From Paraburkholderia solitsugae (lineage in GTDB: Bacteria; Pseudomonadota; Gammaproteobacteria; Burkholderiales; Burkholderiaceae): DNA of 64,000 nt. Below the pieces are notes generated by a model that was not told the DNA's origin, did no database searches, and worked only from the letters and a program-made list of their open reading frames with translations. This document shows positions 25,218 through 33,170 of this stretch, in pieces (positions within the stretch are counted from its first letter, which is position 1; the number at the start of each line of letters is the position of its first letter). The stretch spans positions 1-64,000 of the forward strand of contig NZ_WOEY01000122.1 of the NCBI RefSeq assembly GCF_013177695.1, in the 5' to 3' direction. The translations under genes and the position numbers were made by a program.

Positions 25218-25745
25218 CTAATGGTCGCGATAGAGTCTATAGGGCCACTTATGGTCAATCGTGTTCCGTTCCAAAAGGTCGATATGGCCGCCACTCAGAT
25301 TGGCCGGCGAGTCGCCCTCTTGTCGCCAGTACCCATAGAAGAGAATGATGCCCGTTCGACCTTTGACCTTTGCTTCCCAAGCTGAGCCCGTAATGTCCTC
25401 TGCGTTCGGAAGTCCAGCGAATGGACGCAGCCGTAACCATTCGCCCAACTCATATGCACGGGTAGCCGTGGGCTTGCCGTCGAGTAGGATTCGCCCGAGC
25501 GTAGCCTTACCAGGCATCGGCTTAACCAGCTTTTGCGAAAACGACTTCATTTCGCTTCCGACCCGGTGGAACGTGACACTCATCCGTATAGCGCATTGAT
25601 TCTTGTATTCCCCGGTTGGATCGTCATAGGGGTCTCCCGATGGATAGTTGTCCCACAACTCCTGAAACGTCAGCACTTTCAGTTCCATTACCTTGATGGA
25701 ACCGGGTGTCGAGTTGGTTCGAACCACAGTCGGTTTGTTCGGCAT
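25218..25745 (-). CDS. tae4: Tae4-type T6SS amidase effector
   Basis: A 175-residue effector matching the Tae4 family: LTFQELWDNYPSGDPYDDPT, the catalytic Cys51 in YKNQCAIRMS and the catalytic His154 in SGGHIDLLER with Asp156 close by. Tae4 enzymes cut the peptide stem of peptidoglycan (gamma-D-Glu to mDAP bond) in the periplasm of rival cells. No signal peptide is present, as expected for T6SS delivery. GAGGGG lies upstream of the ATG, which is two bases beyond the ancestral stop of the PAAR gene. PAAR upstream and a membrane protein downstream complete a delivery-effector-immunity unit; no VgrG gene is in the window. Confidence 0.85.
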   Translation of the reverse strand: MPNKPTVVRTNSTPGSIKVMELKVLTFQELWDNYPSGDPYDDPTGEYKNQCAIRMSVTFHRVGSEMKSFSQKLVKPMPGKATLGRILLDGKPTATRAYELGEWLRLRPFAGLPNAEDITGSAWEAKVKGRTGIILFYGYWRQEGDSPANLSGGHIDLLERNTIDHKWPYRLYRDH

Positions 25746-25786
25746 TGTCAGTTCCCCTCTTGTTTCGCAAGGGCGTCATCGCCCCG

Positions 25787-26338
25787 TTAGACCGTGTAGT
25801 CCCTGGCTTCCTGTGTCTCGATGCGGGGCAGGTTTCCATCGGCATCGGTTCGGCCGTATGACGTGTGGCCGTCCGCCGTTTTGATGAAGTACGGATAGCC
25901 TGCCAGGACTGCGCCACGAACGACGGACCGCACCTGTTCATCGAAATCCTTCGACTCACCCGAGGATTGACGGGACGCCGCAGCGGCAGCCCAATTGCTC
26001 ACGCCGTCCGTATCGTCAATGATCATTGACCTGCGGCCGTAGACCGGAATGATGCGAGGCGGGGACGGACAGTTGCAAAGCACCTTGTCATCGCCTAGCG
26101 CCTCGTATCTGCCCAAGGTGCCATCGAACGTGCGCAGGCTGTCACGACATCCGGCCGCAGCAACGATTTCCCCGGCACTCTTACAGCGGTCGCACCATGC
26201 TTTATGTCCAAGGAACGTTTGCCGTCTGTGGCGTCCGTCGTGTCCCTCGATCGTGCTGTCAGCCAAACCGTCTATGACTCTGCTGTTTCCACCGCTGTCT
26301 AGCGGATCGTCTTCAACAACGCTATAAAAGATAGTCAT
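25787..26338 (-). CDS. PAAR-domain T6SS spike protein with a premature stop near its end
   Basis: A 183-residue protein of the PAAR group that carries effectors on the VgrG tip. N-terminal half: GHDGRHRRQTFLGHKAWCDR, then RTFDGTLGRYEA and VLCNCPSPPRIIPVYGRR; His and Cys in this part may hold the zinc of the spike tip. It ends DYTV then TAA, but the frame continues RGDDALAKQEGN to a TGA two bases before the Tae4 start. The remnant at 26322-26563 has YSVHWDDDALARQ at the same place, so the TAA replaced a sense codon and removed about 13 residues. The protein may still work. It starts inside the remnant's stop region, a coupled arrangement. Confidence 0.75.
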   Translation of the reverse strand: MTIFYSVVEDDPLDSGGNSRVIDGLADSTIEGHDGRHRRQTFLGHKAWCDRCKSAGEIVAAAGCRDSLRTFDGTLGRYEALGDDKVLCNCPSPPRIIPVYGRRSMIIDDTDGVSNWAAAAASRQSSGESKDFDEQVRSVVRGAVLAGYPYFIKTADGHTSYGRTDADGNLPRIETQEARDYTV

Positions 26339-26563
26339 CCGGTTTCGCTCCGCTCTGTCGTGCTAACGCGTCATCGTCCCAATGCACCGAGTATTGGCCG
26401 CTTGCATTGGTGGTGATTCGAGGCAACCGCCCGCCCGAGCCGCCATGCCCAGACCCGCGATGGCGGAACCTCCCGTCGCCGTGGTGACACGTCCGCCTCT
26501 CTCGGCGAATGAGCCGATTGTGACGAGCAGATACGTGATTTCGTTGGTTGAGTCTTGCTTCAT
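26322..26563 (-). pseudogene. Decayed PAAR gene (internal deletion and frameshift)
   Basis: The ATG at 26563 has a strong site (AAGGAGG). The first part reads IGSFAERGGRVTTATGGSAI and AGLGMA, a normal PAAR N-terminus, but the central region is missing. After a frame change in a G/C-rich run the end reads GRLPRITTNASGQYSVHW and DDDALARQSG, a normal C-terminus of this family. The final stop overlaps the start of the next PAAR gene. A functional copy should be about 180 residues; this one keeps roughly 80. Confidence 0.7.
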
Positions 26564-26898
26564 GCGCCGGCCTCCTTCAGGGTCGAACAAACTTTTCCTG
26601 AAAGCCTAGCTTTGTTTGTGGAGTCGGATACGAGATAAGTCACAAACCATTAAAGGGGTTGACGTGCATCAATGTTGACGCCGCGCGCGTTAGTCCCGCG
26701 AACCACGCCGGCACCAAGAAACTTATATTGAGTACGGACCATGGCAGTGAAGACAAGCAACGAAGATGAGCACGCCGTTCGAATCATCGTTGACCTGAGG
26801 CGGCACTTGTCGCGGCAACGGCGCCGCCCCGTAACAGGTCTACGAAGGCAATCCATGCCTTGTCTAATCGGCCAGAGCCGACCATTTAGCCTACCCAC
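26564..26898. other. Region between PAAR remnant and C4/Ash-like leader
   Basis: No gene is supported in these 335 bases. Copy B of the 37-base repeat lies at 26854-26890, just before the promoter elements of the leader. Confidence 0.4.
26854..26890. repeat. 37-base dispersed repeat, copy B
   Basis: Matches 24206-24242 in the same orientation with three mismatches. It lies directly upstream of a promoter-like TTGAAC/TATAAT pair, so it is probably the conserved upstream end of the leader element. Confidence 0.7.
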
Positions 26899-26930
26899 TT
26901 GAACACTACCCGCCCGCTCTGATTTATAAT
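26899..26930 (+). promoter_or_regulatory. Promoter-like TTGAAC / TATAAT
   Basis: TTGAAC (26899-26904) and a perfect TATAAT (26925-26930) are separated by 20 bases, longer than ideal. Transcription would start near 26937 and run through the C4/Ash-like leader into the gene at 27175. Confidence 0.45.
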
Positions 26931-26936
26931 TATCAA

Positions 26937-27130
26937 GCCATCGGGAAACACCCGGCGGCCAGGTATGGAAGCCTGTGATCGTAACCGCACCCCCGCCCAG
27001 GCGGGGCGTGCGTCTGCTTCTGCACGTCTACATTTCTATGGGCGGGCCGTCGTGGGGGAGCCGCAAGGCTCGCCGGTTCGTTACGATCCCGGTCTTCCAA
27101 ACCCGCTTCGTGCCCGCTCACCCACTTTGC
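26937..27130 (+). ncRNA. C4 antisense RNA / Ash-like phage leader
   Basis: The segment carries G+C hairpins in series (CCCCGCC-CA-GGCGGGG near 26990-27006 and GAGCC-GCAA-GGCTC near 27058-27072) and the strongly conserved GCGTGCGTCTGCTTCTGCAC. Read as protein it gives ARLHFYGRAVVGEPQGSPVR, the signature of Ash-family leaders in P4-like elements. TGGAAG at 26966-26971 is complementary to CTTCCA at 27094-27099, as expected of a C4-type antisense RNA that masks a downstream region. I rely on memory of this family; a covariance search would decide. It probably controls the gene at 27175. Confidence 0.5.
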
Positions 27131-27174
27131 AAGCGAGTGTCGGGCGATTCGAGATGTATCAGGGAGGTCGCACC

Positions 27175-27645
27175 ATGAGCAGCAAACCTACAAAACAATC
27201 TCAACCCGCTTCACGCCCGCCTGTCGACGCGCTCCAGTACGAAAAGCTTGCGCTCTCCACCTTCGATCTATGCAACCGGCAGTTGAGCCAACTCAACACG
27301 CTAGTCACACTTTCGTCCTCGATATGTAGGAATCCTGCCATCACGAGTGAGGAAAGGCGACGTCAACAGACGATGCTTGAATTGCTTGTCGACACGGCAG
27401 AGCAATATCAGCAGGAGCTTGAGTGCGATCGTGAACTGTACCAGGTGATCGCGCTCGATGCGAAGGGCATCCCTCAAAGCCGCATCACCGCGAACCGCGC
27501 TGCGCGCCTTCTTGCAGAGGCATCAAAGATAGCGACGGAAACGCCGGCAACCACGGAGCCCGTTCAGCGCAAACGAGCGTCAACCAAAGCCGAGACGAGC
27601 GTAGAAGCCGACGCTGCCCAACATCCCATTCCTGTGCAACACTAA
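27175..27645 (+). CDS. Small helical protein under the C4/Ash-like leader
   Basis: A 156-residue protein starting at ATG 27175 with a strong AGGGAGG seven bases before it; a longer frame runs back into the leader but lacks such a site. Residues 20-120 form a predicted helical bundle (YEKLALSTFDLCNRQLSQLN, then QQTMLELLVDTAEQYQQELE). The tail is charged and low in complexity (VQRKRASTKAETSVEAD). No DNA-binding or catalytic motif is visible and I do not recognise the family. Its place behind a phage-type control leader suggests it came with a prophage or satellite element. Confidence 0.6.
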   Translation: MSSKPTKQSQPASRPPVDALQYEKLALSTFDLCNRQLSQLNTLVTLSSSICRNPAITSEERRRQQTMLELLVDTAEQYQQELECDRELYQVIALDAKGIPQSRITANRAARLLAEASKIATETPATTEPVQRKRASTKAETSVEADAAQHPIPVQH

Positions 27646-27656
27646 ACATCGAGAAG

Positions 27657-27733
27657 GCGAGCGGCTTCAGTTGTTCAGGTTTGTAGGATGCCTGCCCTCA
27701 ACCACGGGCATGGGCGAGCGCCACAGGCACATG
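27657..27733. repeat. 77-base dispersed repeat, copy A
   Basis: Identical to 62020-62096 except for three bases. It contains an imperfect hairpin (GCCTGCCC ... GGGCATGGGC), and in this copy GGGCAGGC further on can pair with GCCTGCCC as well. Both copies lie 8-12 bases after the end of a gene. Confidence 0.85.
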
Positions 27734-27867
27734 TGGGCAGGCGTCTTATAAATCTAAACACTTTCAGACGTTCGACATCGGTGCGCAGATCGTCGACATC
27801 GATAGCAGGTCTCGACGCCGTTCGCACGAACAGCGTCCGGGAAAACCGTCAATCCTTTCCTTACGGC

Positions 27868-28092
27868 ATGGCGCACGAATATCTCGTCATTTTCCAATAC
27901 CACGAGCCTGAGCCGCGTGAGCTATTTGAGCGCGGACTGATCGAAGACTACGAATCGTCGACTGGCGCATTTATCGAGGCAGGGTCGGCGGAAGAGGCCT
28001 TGATCTGGTGCGAGGTAATCGCACAGGAGCTTCTTCGACGCGTCAACGATGACAGATCGTTGGATTGGAAACGCTTGGGATATTCGTGCTGA
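27868..28092 (+). CDS. Small conserved-looking protein of unknown function
   Basis: Starting at ATG 27868, the frame gives 74 residues, acidic and likely folded alpha/beta: AHEYLVIFQYHEPEPRELFE, then SAEEALIWCEVIAQELLRRV. An in-frame extension to 27688 crosses the 77-base repeat and is unlikely. The ribosome site is weak. I do not recognise a family; composition is that of a real gene, with G/C at third positions. Confidence 0.5.
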   Translation: MAHEYLVIFQYHEPEPRELFERGLIEDYESSTGAFIEAGSAEEALIWCEVIAQELLRRVNDDRSLDWKRLGYSC

Positions 28093-28535
28093 ATTGAATC
28101 CACACCAGAAAAATCCCCTTGGGGCCACTGCTTGGTTTTTTTTCAGCACGTTCGCGGCCGCGCAATGACGAACCACGCCGGCCTCAGATTGGGGACCCGA
28201 ACCCATTAGGGGTAACCCCGAAAATCGAAATTCACCCTTGCGAACAACGCGCTTAATTATCAGCGGCCGCTTTCCTAAACTTGGGATCTCGTGGGCATAA
28301 ACGAGGTGCCGGTCACCTACGTAGGCCTTAGGCGGGCGTAGATTCTTTCCAGGAATGCAGTACGTGTCTCGTTGCCAGCCCTGAGCGGCGATCTGTGGTT
28401 TGCGTCACGTGCACCACTGCGAACGGTCGCGCGAGTTTGTTTGATCGCCACGAGCCAAGCGTACAACGACCGCTATGGAAAATACGAATGGATCGTTTGC
28501 GTCGAAATTCCAGTCCAAACAAGGAGGAACGGGTC
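28093..28535. other. Gene-free region upstream of the small exported protein
   Basis: I see no gene in these 443 bases. CCTTGGGGCCACTGCTTGG with a following T-run near 28121-28143 may end transcription of the gene at 27868. The right end carries AAGGAGGA (28521-28528), the ribosome site of the next gene. Confidence 0.4.
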
Positions 28536-28847
28536 ATGAACAAGGCAACCAGCACATTAATCGCGGCCGTCGCCGCACTCACGCTGTCGGGCGGCGCTTA
28601 TGCACAGAGCAACAACACGCTGGCGACCCCGACCACCGTGTCGCCGGTCGCCGTGTCGCCAGCCAATGCAACGAGCGGCTACGGCACGCCTGGCGTCACT
28701 AACTCGGACAGCGGCATGGGCGCCGGGTCGCCGAACTCGGGCCTGCCGAATAGCACGAACAATAGCTCGACGTCCCTCACCAACCTTCCCGGGAGTCACA
28801 ACACGCTGGCGACCCCGAGCGTAGTGTCGCCGGCCGCCGGCCAATAA
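28536..28847 (+). CDS. Small exported Ser/Asn/Thr-rich protein
   Basis: A 103-residue protein with a signal peptide (NKATSTLIAAVAALTLSGGA, cleavage after AYA) and a mature part made of G, S, N, T and P with no predicted fold. The motif NTLATP(T/S)xVSP occurs near both ends of the mature part, an internal duplication also visible in the DNA. AAGGAGGA lies seven bases before the ATG and an intrinsic terminator follows, so it is a single-gene transcript. Proteins of this type are common in Burkholderia and of unknown role, probably envelope-associated. Confidence 0.75.
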   Translation: MNKATSTLIAAVAALTLSGGAYAQSNNTLATPTTVSPVAVSPANATSGYGTPGVTNSDSGMGAGSPNSGLPNSTNNSSTSLTNLPGSHNTLATPSVVSPAAGQ

Positions 28848-28872
28848 CCGTTGTTAAAGATGACCGTAAGAA

Positions 28873-28904
28873 AGACCGCTGCCCTCACGGACAGCGGTCT
28901 TTTG
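28873..28904 (+). terminator. Intrinsic terminator after the small exported protein
   Basis: AGACCGCTG (28873-28881) pairs perfectly with CAGCGGTCT (28892-28900), followed by TTTTGTTTTT. A textbook rho-independent terminator. Confidence 0.85.
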
Positions 28905-29199
28905 TTTTTCCCTGACCGCTTCCTGGCAGCGGCTTGAGGCACACCGACTGGTTGCATGCCCGTAGGGTGATCGAATAACAGCGACTGCCGACACAGTTCA
29001 GCGACTGTAGGAAAAGTTAATGCGGCCGGCCGCGATTGTCCGCTTTCCGAAATCAGGGCCGTCTCATCTCGACTCCGATATCGACATTCTCATTTAAGAT
29101 AAGATTCGTTTTGCAGGAGTCGTTCTAGTGCGAGATAAACGACGAGGCGTCCGCACTCGATTGAGCATCGCGGCTTCGTGACGAGCATGGGAGCATCAA
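28905..29199. other. Intergenic region before the 386-residue orphan
   Basis: No gene is seen. A more A+T-rich stretch near 29080-29115 (CATTTAAGATAAGATT) may carry the promoter of the next gene, but no clear consensus pair is visible. Confidence 0.35.
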
Positions 29200-30360
29200 A
29201 TGGACCCAACGCTTCAAAGTGCTATCGTTGACTTCTGCGAAAAGAAACTCGCTCTATCGAAAGAAGCGGTGGCGAAATTCCTCACCCCAAAGTCGACACG
29301 GCAGGGTGAGGCGTTCTGGAGTCATCGCGACGCGTTCGGTCTGTTGATCAATAACTTCCCGGCAAAGGATCGCTTGGCGAGGTTTTTCGATCTGCTGAAC
29401 TTCCTGGGTACTCAGGTACCGGGCCTCGAGGGTGAACAGGAGATGGCGCGAGCCAACTGGCTCCTTCGTTTCAACCGAGTGTTTTGTTGCAAATGGATCA
29501 ATATCAAGAGCGCCTCCAGAAAGACCGATGATCCGAGGCTTCTGGTTCAGATCCTAACGGAGATTGTGGACGCGCGCGTCTGCGATGAGCCCGCCTTCAA
29601 GGCGTACCGAGTAGCGCACGGTGAACAGGCCATTTTCATGCTGTACGACAGTCGTGTAGCCTGGGTGACGCAGGGCCGCCCCATTGGCGGCATGTACCTG
29701 TTGATTGCCACACTGCACCGCCACCACATCAATTTGGTCAACCTCACCCAGGACACCTGTGCTGACTTCCAGCAGCTCATCCGCGTCCATCCGCCCAACA
29801 GCAAGTTTCGTGGATTCGGTCGATGGGGCCGCGGCGATGCCGCCGACAAGAGCATTGCCACCAATATCGTTAATCATTTTAAGAAGCATGTGCTCAACGC
29901 TGGCTTGAAGCCGCTGGATTGGCCAAAGGAGTGTGTTCAGTGGTGGGACGTGCTCCGTATCGAAATCACGCTCGAAACGATGGATCTAGTTTCCAATGGC
30001 CCCAAGAAACTCCAGGCACTGAGCTGCTTTAATAGCGCGAAACTCCTCCCAGCAGGCAAGATCGAGGAGTTCCTGACGTACATGAACGAGGAATTGAAGC
30101 AGCCCGGCAGCCGCCTGATGCATTCGTTCGTATCAAAGTACAGCATCTTGTACCGCGACAAAGCGTTGGCTATGGCGACCAGCCCGACAAGCGTGGCGGT
30201 GTTCATGGAGCGCGGCGCAGTTTACGTCAGCGGTGCCAGCAATAACTTCTACGTGATCGGCCGCATCGATGAGGGCGTCCTTACCATCTCATCGTTCTAT
30301 GTCGCCAAGGACATGAGCAAGAAACTGACGGATCGGAGCGTTTTGTGGACCTTCACGTGA
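29200..30360 (+). CDS. Orphan protein of 386 residues, family not recognised
   Basis: Good coding composition and ATG start, but no motif I can name. It is soluble (no signal or membrane helix) and mixed alpha/beta. Visible blocks: AKFLTPKSTRQGEAFWSHRD, then RLARFFDLLNFLGTQVPG, GEQAIFMLYDSRVAW, IATLHRHHINLVNL and a beta-rich end VAVFMERGAVYVSGASNNFY. Conserved-looking aromatic and basic residues (FRGFGRWGRG) could bind nucleic acid, but this is a guess. It stands alone after a promoter-sized gap at the edge of the accessory region. Confidence 0.6.
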   Translation: MDPTLQSAIVDFCEKKLALSKEAVAKFLTPKSTRQGEAFWSHRDAFGLLINNFPAKDRLARFFDLLNFLGTQVPGLEGEQEMARANWLLRFNRVFCCKWINIKSASRKTDDPRLLVQILTEIVDARVCDEPAFKAYRVAHGEQAIFMLYDSRVAWVTQGRPIGGMYLLIATLHRHHINLVNLTQDTCADFQQLIRVHPPNSKFRGFGRWGRGDAADKSIATNIVNHFKKHVLNAGLKPLDWPKECVQWWDVLRIEITLETMDLVSNGPKKLQALSCFNSAKLLPAGKIEEFLTYMNEELKQPGSRLMHSFVSKYSILYRDKALAMATSPTSVAVFMERGAVYVSGASNNFYVIGRIDEGVLTISSFYVAKDMSKKLTDRSVLWTFT

Positions 30361-30602
30361 ACTGCCGCTCGAGATAGAACCCGGCCTTCTCCGCGGCCGC
30401 CCGTTAGCGCCGCGGTACACGCCACTACAAGGCACCGACACAGCGCACTTATGCGAATCGCACGTGGCGGCACCCGGCTAGACACAGCGATACGATACGC
30501 CCCCCCATTTACTTCAAAGCGGCCACCGCGATCAGATCCAACACCTGTCGTGTCGCCGGAGCCCCGCTTCTCGAATGCTTTTAAGTGTTGTCATGGTCAT
30601 TG

Positions 30603-31283
30603 TCACCAAACGAACGGGATCAAGCGATATTTCACTTTGTTCTGGTATTCGACATAACCGACGAGGTCGCGAACGAGCACTTTTTCTTCGCTCTTTATGC
30701 GGAAATAGAGAACAATCAGAAGAACGGGTGTCAGCGCGAGCGTGTACCACGAGCCAAGCGCAAGCGGCGTACCGACGATCAGAAACAGCGTGCCAAAATA
30801 CATTGGATGACGTACCCATGCGTACACGCCCGTGTCCACAATCTTCTGCCCTTCTTCCACGCGCACATTGGCAGCCGCATAGCTATTGACGCTGGAGACA
30901 AGATAAAACACATAATATGAGAACACTACGAGCGCATCGCCGATGACGGATACATACCACGGCACGGGCGACCATGCATATCGCCAATCGAGCGGTGGCA
31001 ATACGACAAGTGCGACAAACGCCACAATGATAAACAGTACTATGATTTTCTGGGCCGGTTCGCTCTCATGCGACGGACCCACTTTCTGGCGCCGAGCCAG
31101 GAGTGCCGGATCGTATGTGATGAGATAGATCGTATAGAGAAGCGATGCCGCAATGGACGTGGCGAGATACGCCCAGCCCTGCCAATAATTGAACGTCCAC
31201 GCCGGCGTAAATACGAGGGCGAAGAATGCAAGTGTGCCAAACACACTGTCGCGAATCAATTTCTTGTTCATAGCGCAAAGCAT
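30603..31283 (-). CDS. Isoprenylcysteine carboxyl methyltransferase-like membrane protein
   Basis: The 226-residue polytopic protein has five or six membrane helices and the signature of the ICMT/PEMT family near the C-terminus: TGVYAWVRHPMYFGTLFLIV (cofactor-binding RHPxY) and KSEEKVLVRDLVGYVEYQNK (second SAM motif with conserved Glu). These enzymes methylate lipids or small hydrophobic molecules at the membrane; bacterial substrates are mostly unknown. ATG at 31283 has GGAAG upstream; an internal ATG at 31271 is the alternative. It stands alone. Confidence 0.85.
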   Translation of the reverse strand: MLCAMNKKLIRDSVFGTLAFFALVFTPAWTFNYWQGWAYLATSIAASLLYTIYLITYDPALLARRQKVGPSHESEPAQKIIVLFIIVAFVALVVLPPLDWRYAWSPVPWYVSVIGDALVVFSYYVFYLVSSVNSYAAANVRVEEGQKIVDTGVYAWVRHPMYFGTLFLIVGTPLALGSWYTLALTPVLLIVLYFRIKSEEKVLVRDLVGYVEYQNKVKYRLIPFVW

Positions 31284-31953
31284 AGTACTTCCGGAAGGAC
31301 TGCATGAAGAACCATCCCGGCAGCCCCGTTACGGACAGCTATTGCGATAACGCGAGCGCAATTGTGATGGGAACGGTGGTGCAGAGCAAGAGTGCGCGCG
31401 GAGCCTTACGCGAACACGGCGCGGCGCTGCGCCGAAGCCGGCGCGAACGGTGCGCCGCCGCGGTTTGCGATATTCGCGACGCCGGCCGCTAGCTCGCTCG
31501 CTCGCGGCACTACGCCTTGTCCTCAACTTTGCGACGTTTTGGACGCTCGCGTCCATATCGCGAATGAACTCCGCCGTCACGCGCCAGGCAACAAAAACCG
31601 CATTGTTGGAGCGTCCCAGTCGACCGGTTTGGTGCGCCGCTTTCGCTCAGGAGTGTTACAAGATTGAAACGATTTGTGCCGGTATGGGCCTTTGAAACAG
31701 TCGCGGCCCCTCGGCTTGAGATGCTCGCCTCGGTTAATTCAAGGGTGGCCCGCTCCTTGCGTCAACACGCTACAGACCATCAGGACGCTGTAACGAGCAA
31801 AGTCTGGCGCGAGTGACATCGCCCATGGAGACTTCCAGATAACAACAGGAGCAGGTGCGCGCATCCGCTTACGACTCGGCGCACCATGGATTTGCACTAC
31901 AAGGGAAAAGCGACCCAAAACGCTGGCCCAAATAATCAATTCGGGGTGGGGGT
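31284..31953. other. Gene-free region before the glycosyltransferase cassette
   Basis: About 670 bases. Open frames on both strands are arginine-rich artefacts of high G+C. No structured element stands out, except GGGGTGGGGG just before 31954, which serves as ribosome site of the next gene. Confidence 0.4.
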
Positions 31954-33009
31954 ATGGTCAGGCTAAATCTGGTGATTCCATGCTTCAATGAAGAAGAAGT
32001 GTTGCCTGAGACTACGCGGCGCCTGCTGGCGCTGCTAGAAGAGCTCGTCGTCGATGGGATGATTGATTCGTCGAGCAGCATCACTTACGTCGACGACGGC
32101 TCGCTCGATCGCACCTGGGTGCTGATCGAGGGCTTCCATACCACCGACCCGCGTGTGCACGGCATCAAGCTTTCGCGCAACCATGGCCACCAGAACGCGT
32201 TGCTCGCGGGCTTATTGAGCGTCGAGGGTGACGTCCTCATCAGCCTCGATGCTGACCTTCAGGACGATCTCGCCGCGATTCCCCGGATGATGGCCGAATT
32301 CCGCAACGGCGCCGAAATCGTTTTCGGCGTACGGGATCGCCGCGACACCGATAGTTTTTTCAAGCGATTCAGCGCGCGCAGCTATTACCGACTGCTTCGC
32401 CGATTCGGCGTCAATGTACTGCAGGACCATGCGGATTTCCGGCTGATGAGCCGGCGCGCGATCGAGGAATTGCGCGGCTTTGGCGAGGTCAACCTGTTCT
32501 TGCGCGGGATCGTCCCGCTGCTGGGATTCCATACCGCGATCGTCAAATACGACCGCCAAGCGCGCTTCGCGGGCAAAAGCAAGTATCCGCTGATCAAGAT
32601 GATCATGCTCGCCTCCGACGGCGTTACTTCGTTTTCGACCAAACCGCTACAGTGGAGCACCTACGTGGGCGGGGTTCTCTCGCTGGCGTCGCTGTCGTTC
32701 GGCCTCTGGGCGCTGTCCATCCGCCTGTTGACCGATCGGAGCGTGCCCGGCTGGGCATCGACCGTGGTCCCGATGTACTTCCTCGGCGGACTGCAGTTGC
32801 TGTTTCTCGGCGTGATCGGTGGGTATATCGCGAAGATCTACGCGGAAACGAAACAGCGTCCCCGCTTCATTGTCGAGAAGACACTGCAGCGTCGCACAAG
32901 GCCGTCCGCCTCACCGGGCGGTTCACTTCCCGACAGCGGCACCATGCGTTCCGTCAGCGCGGAACACGACTACGAGGCCGCCAGGCAGCGTTCGTACGAG
33001 ACATCGTAG
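31954..33009 (+). CDS. Family 2 glycosyltransferase, GtrB/DPM1 type
   Basis: A 351-residue enzyme. The N-terminal GT-A domain shows VIPCFNEEEVLPETTRRLLA, YVDDGSLDRTW, KLSRNHGHQNALLAG and the metal-binding LDADLQDD. Two C-terminal membrane helices (about 235-260 and 270-300) are typical of GtrB-like enzymes that load a sugar onto undecaprenyl phosphate at the inner face of the inner membrane. It is first in a four-gene row with a polytopic membrane protein, a methyltransferase and a small flippase-like protein, a layout like serotype-conversion cassettes. The sugar is unknown. Confidence 0.88.
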   Translation: MVRLNLVIPCFNEEEVLPETTRRLLALLEELVVDGMIDSSSSITYVDDGSLDRTWVLIEGFHTTDPRVHGIKLSRNHGHQNALLAGLLSVEGDVLISLDADLQDDLAAIPRMMAEFRNGAEIVFGVRDRRDTDSFFKRFSARSYYRLLRRFGVNVLQDHADFRLMSRRAIEELRGFGEVNLFLRGIVPLLGFHTAIVKYDRQARFAGKSKYPLIKMIMLASDGVTSFSTKPLQWSTYVGGVLSLASLSFGLWALSIRLLTDRSVPGWASTVVPMYFLGGLQLLFLGVIGGYIAKIYAETKQRPRFIVEKTLQRRTRPSASPGGSLPDSGTMRSVSAEHDYEAARQRSYETS

Positions 33010-33170
33010 GTAGCCGGGCAAGCGGCGGCGCGCCGGGCTGCCCTGACACGTGTGTTACGCCACCGTCATTTGAATGCTTCATAGCAAGCGCCGCCGCCGT
33101 CCGACCGGCGTGCGATCGTCCTGATCGGAATCGGGCAAACGGCAATGGCTGGACGACCAAGAGGAGTTCC

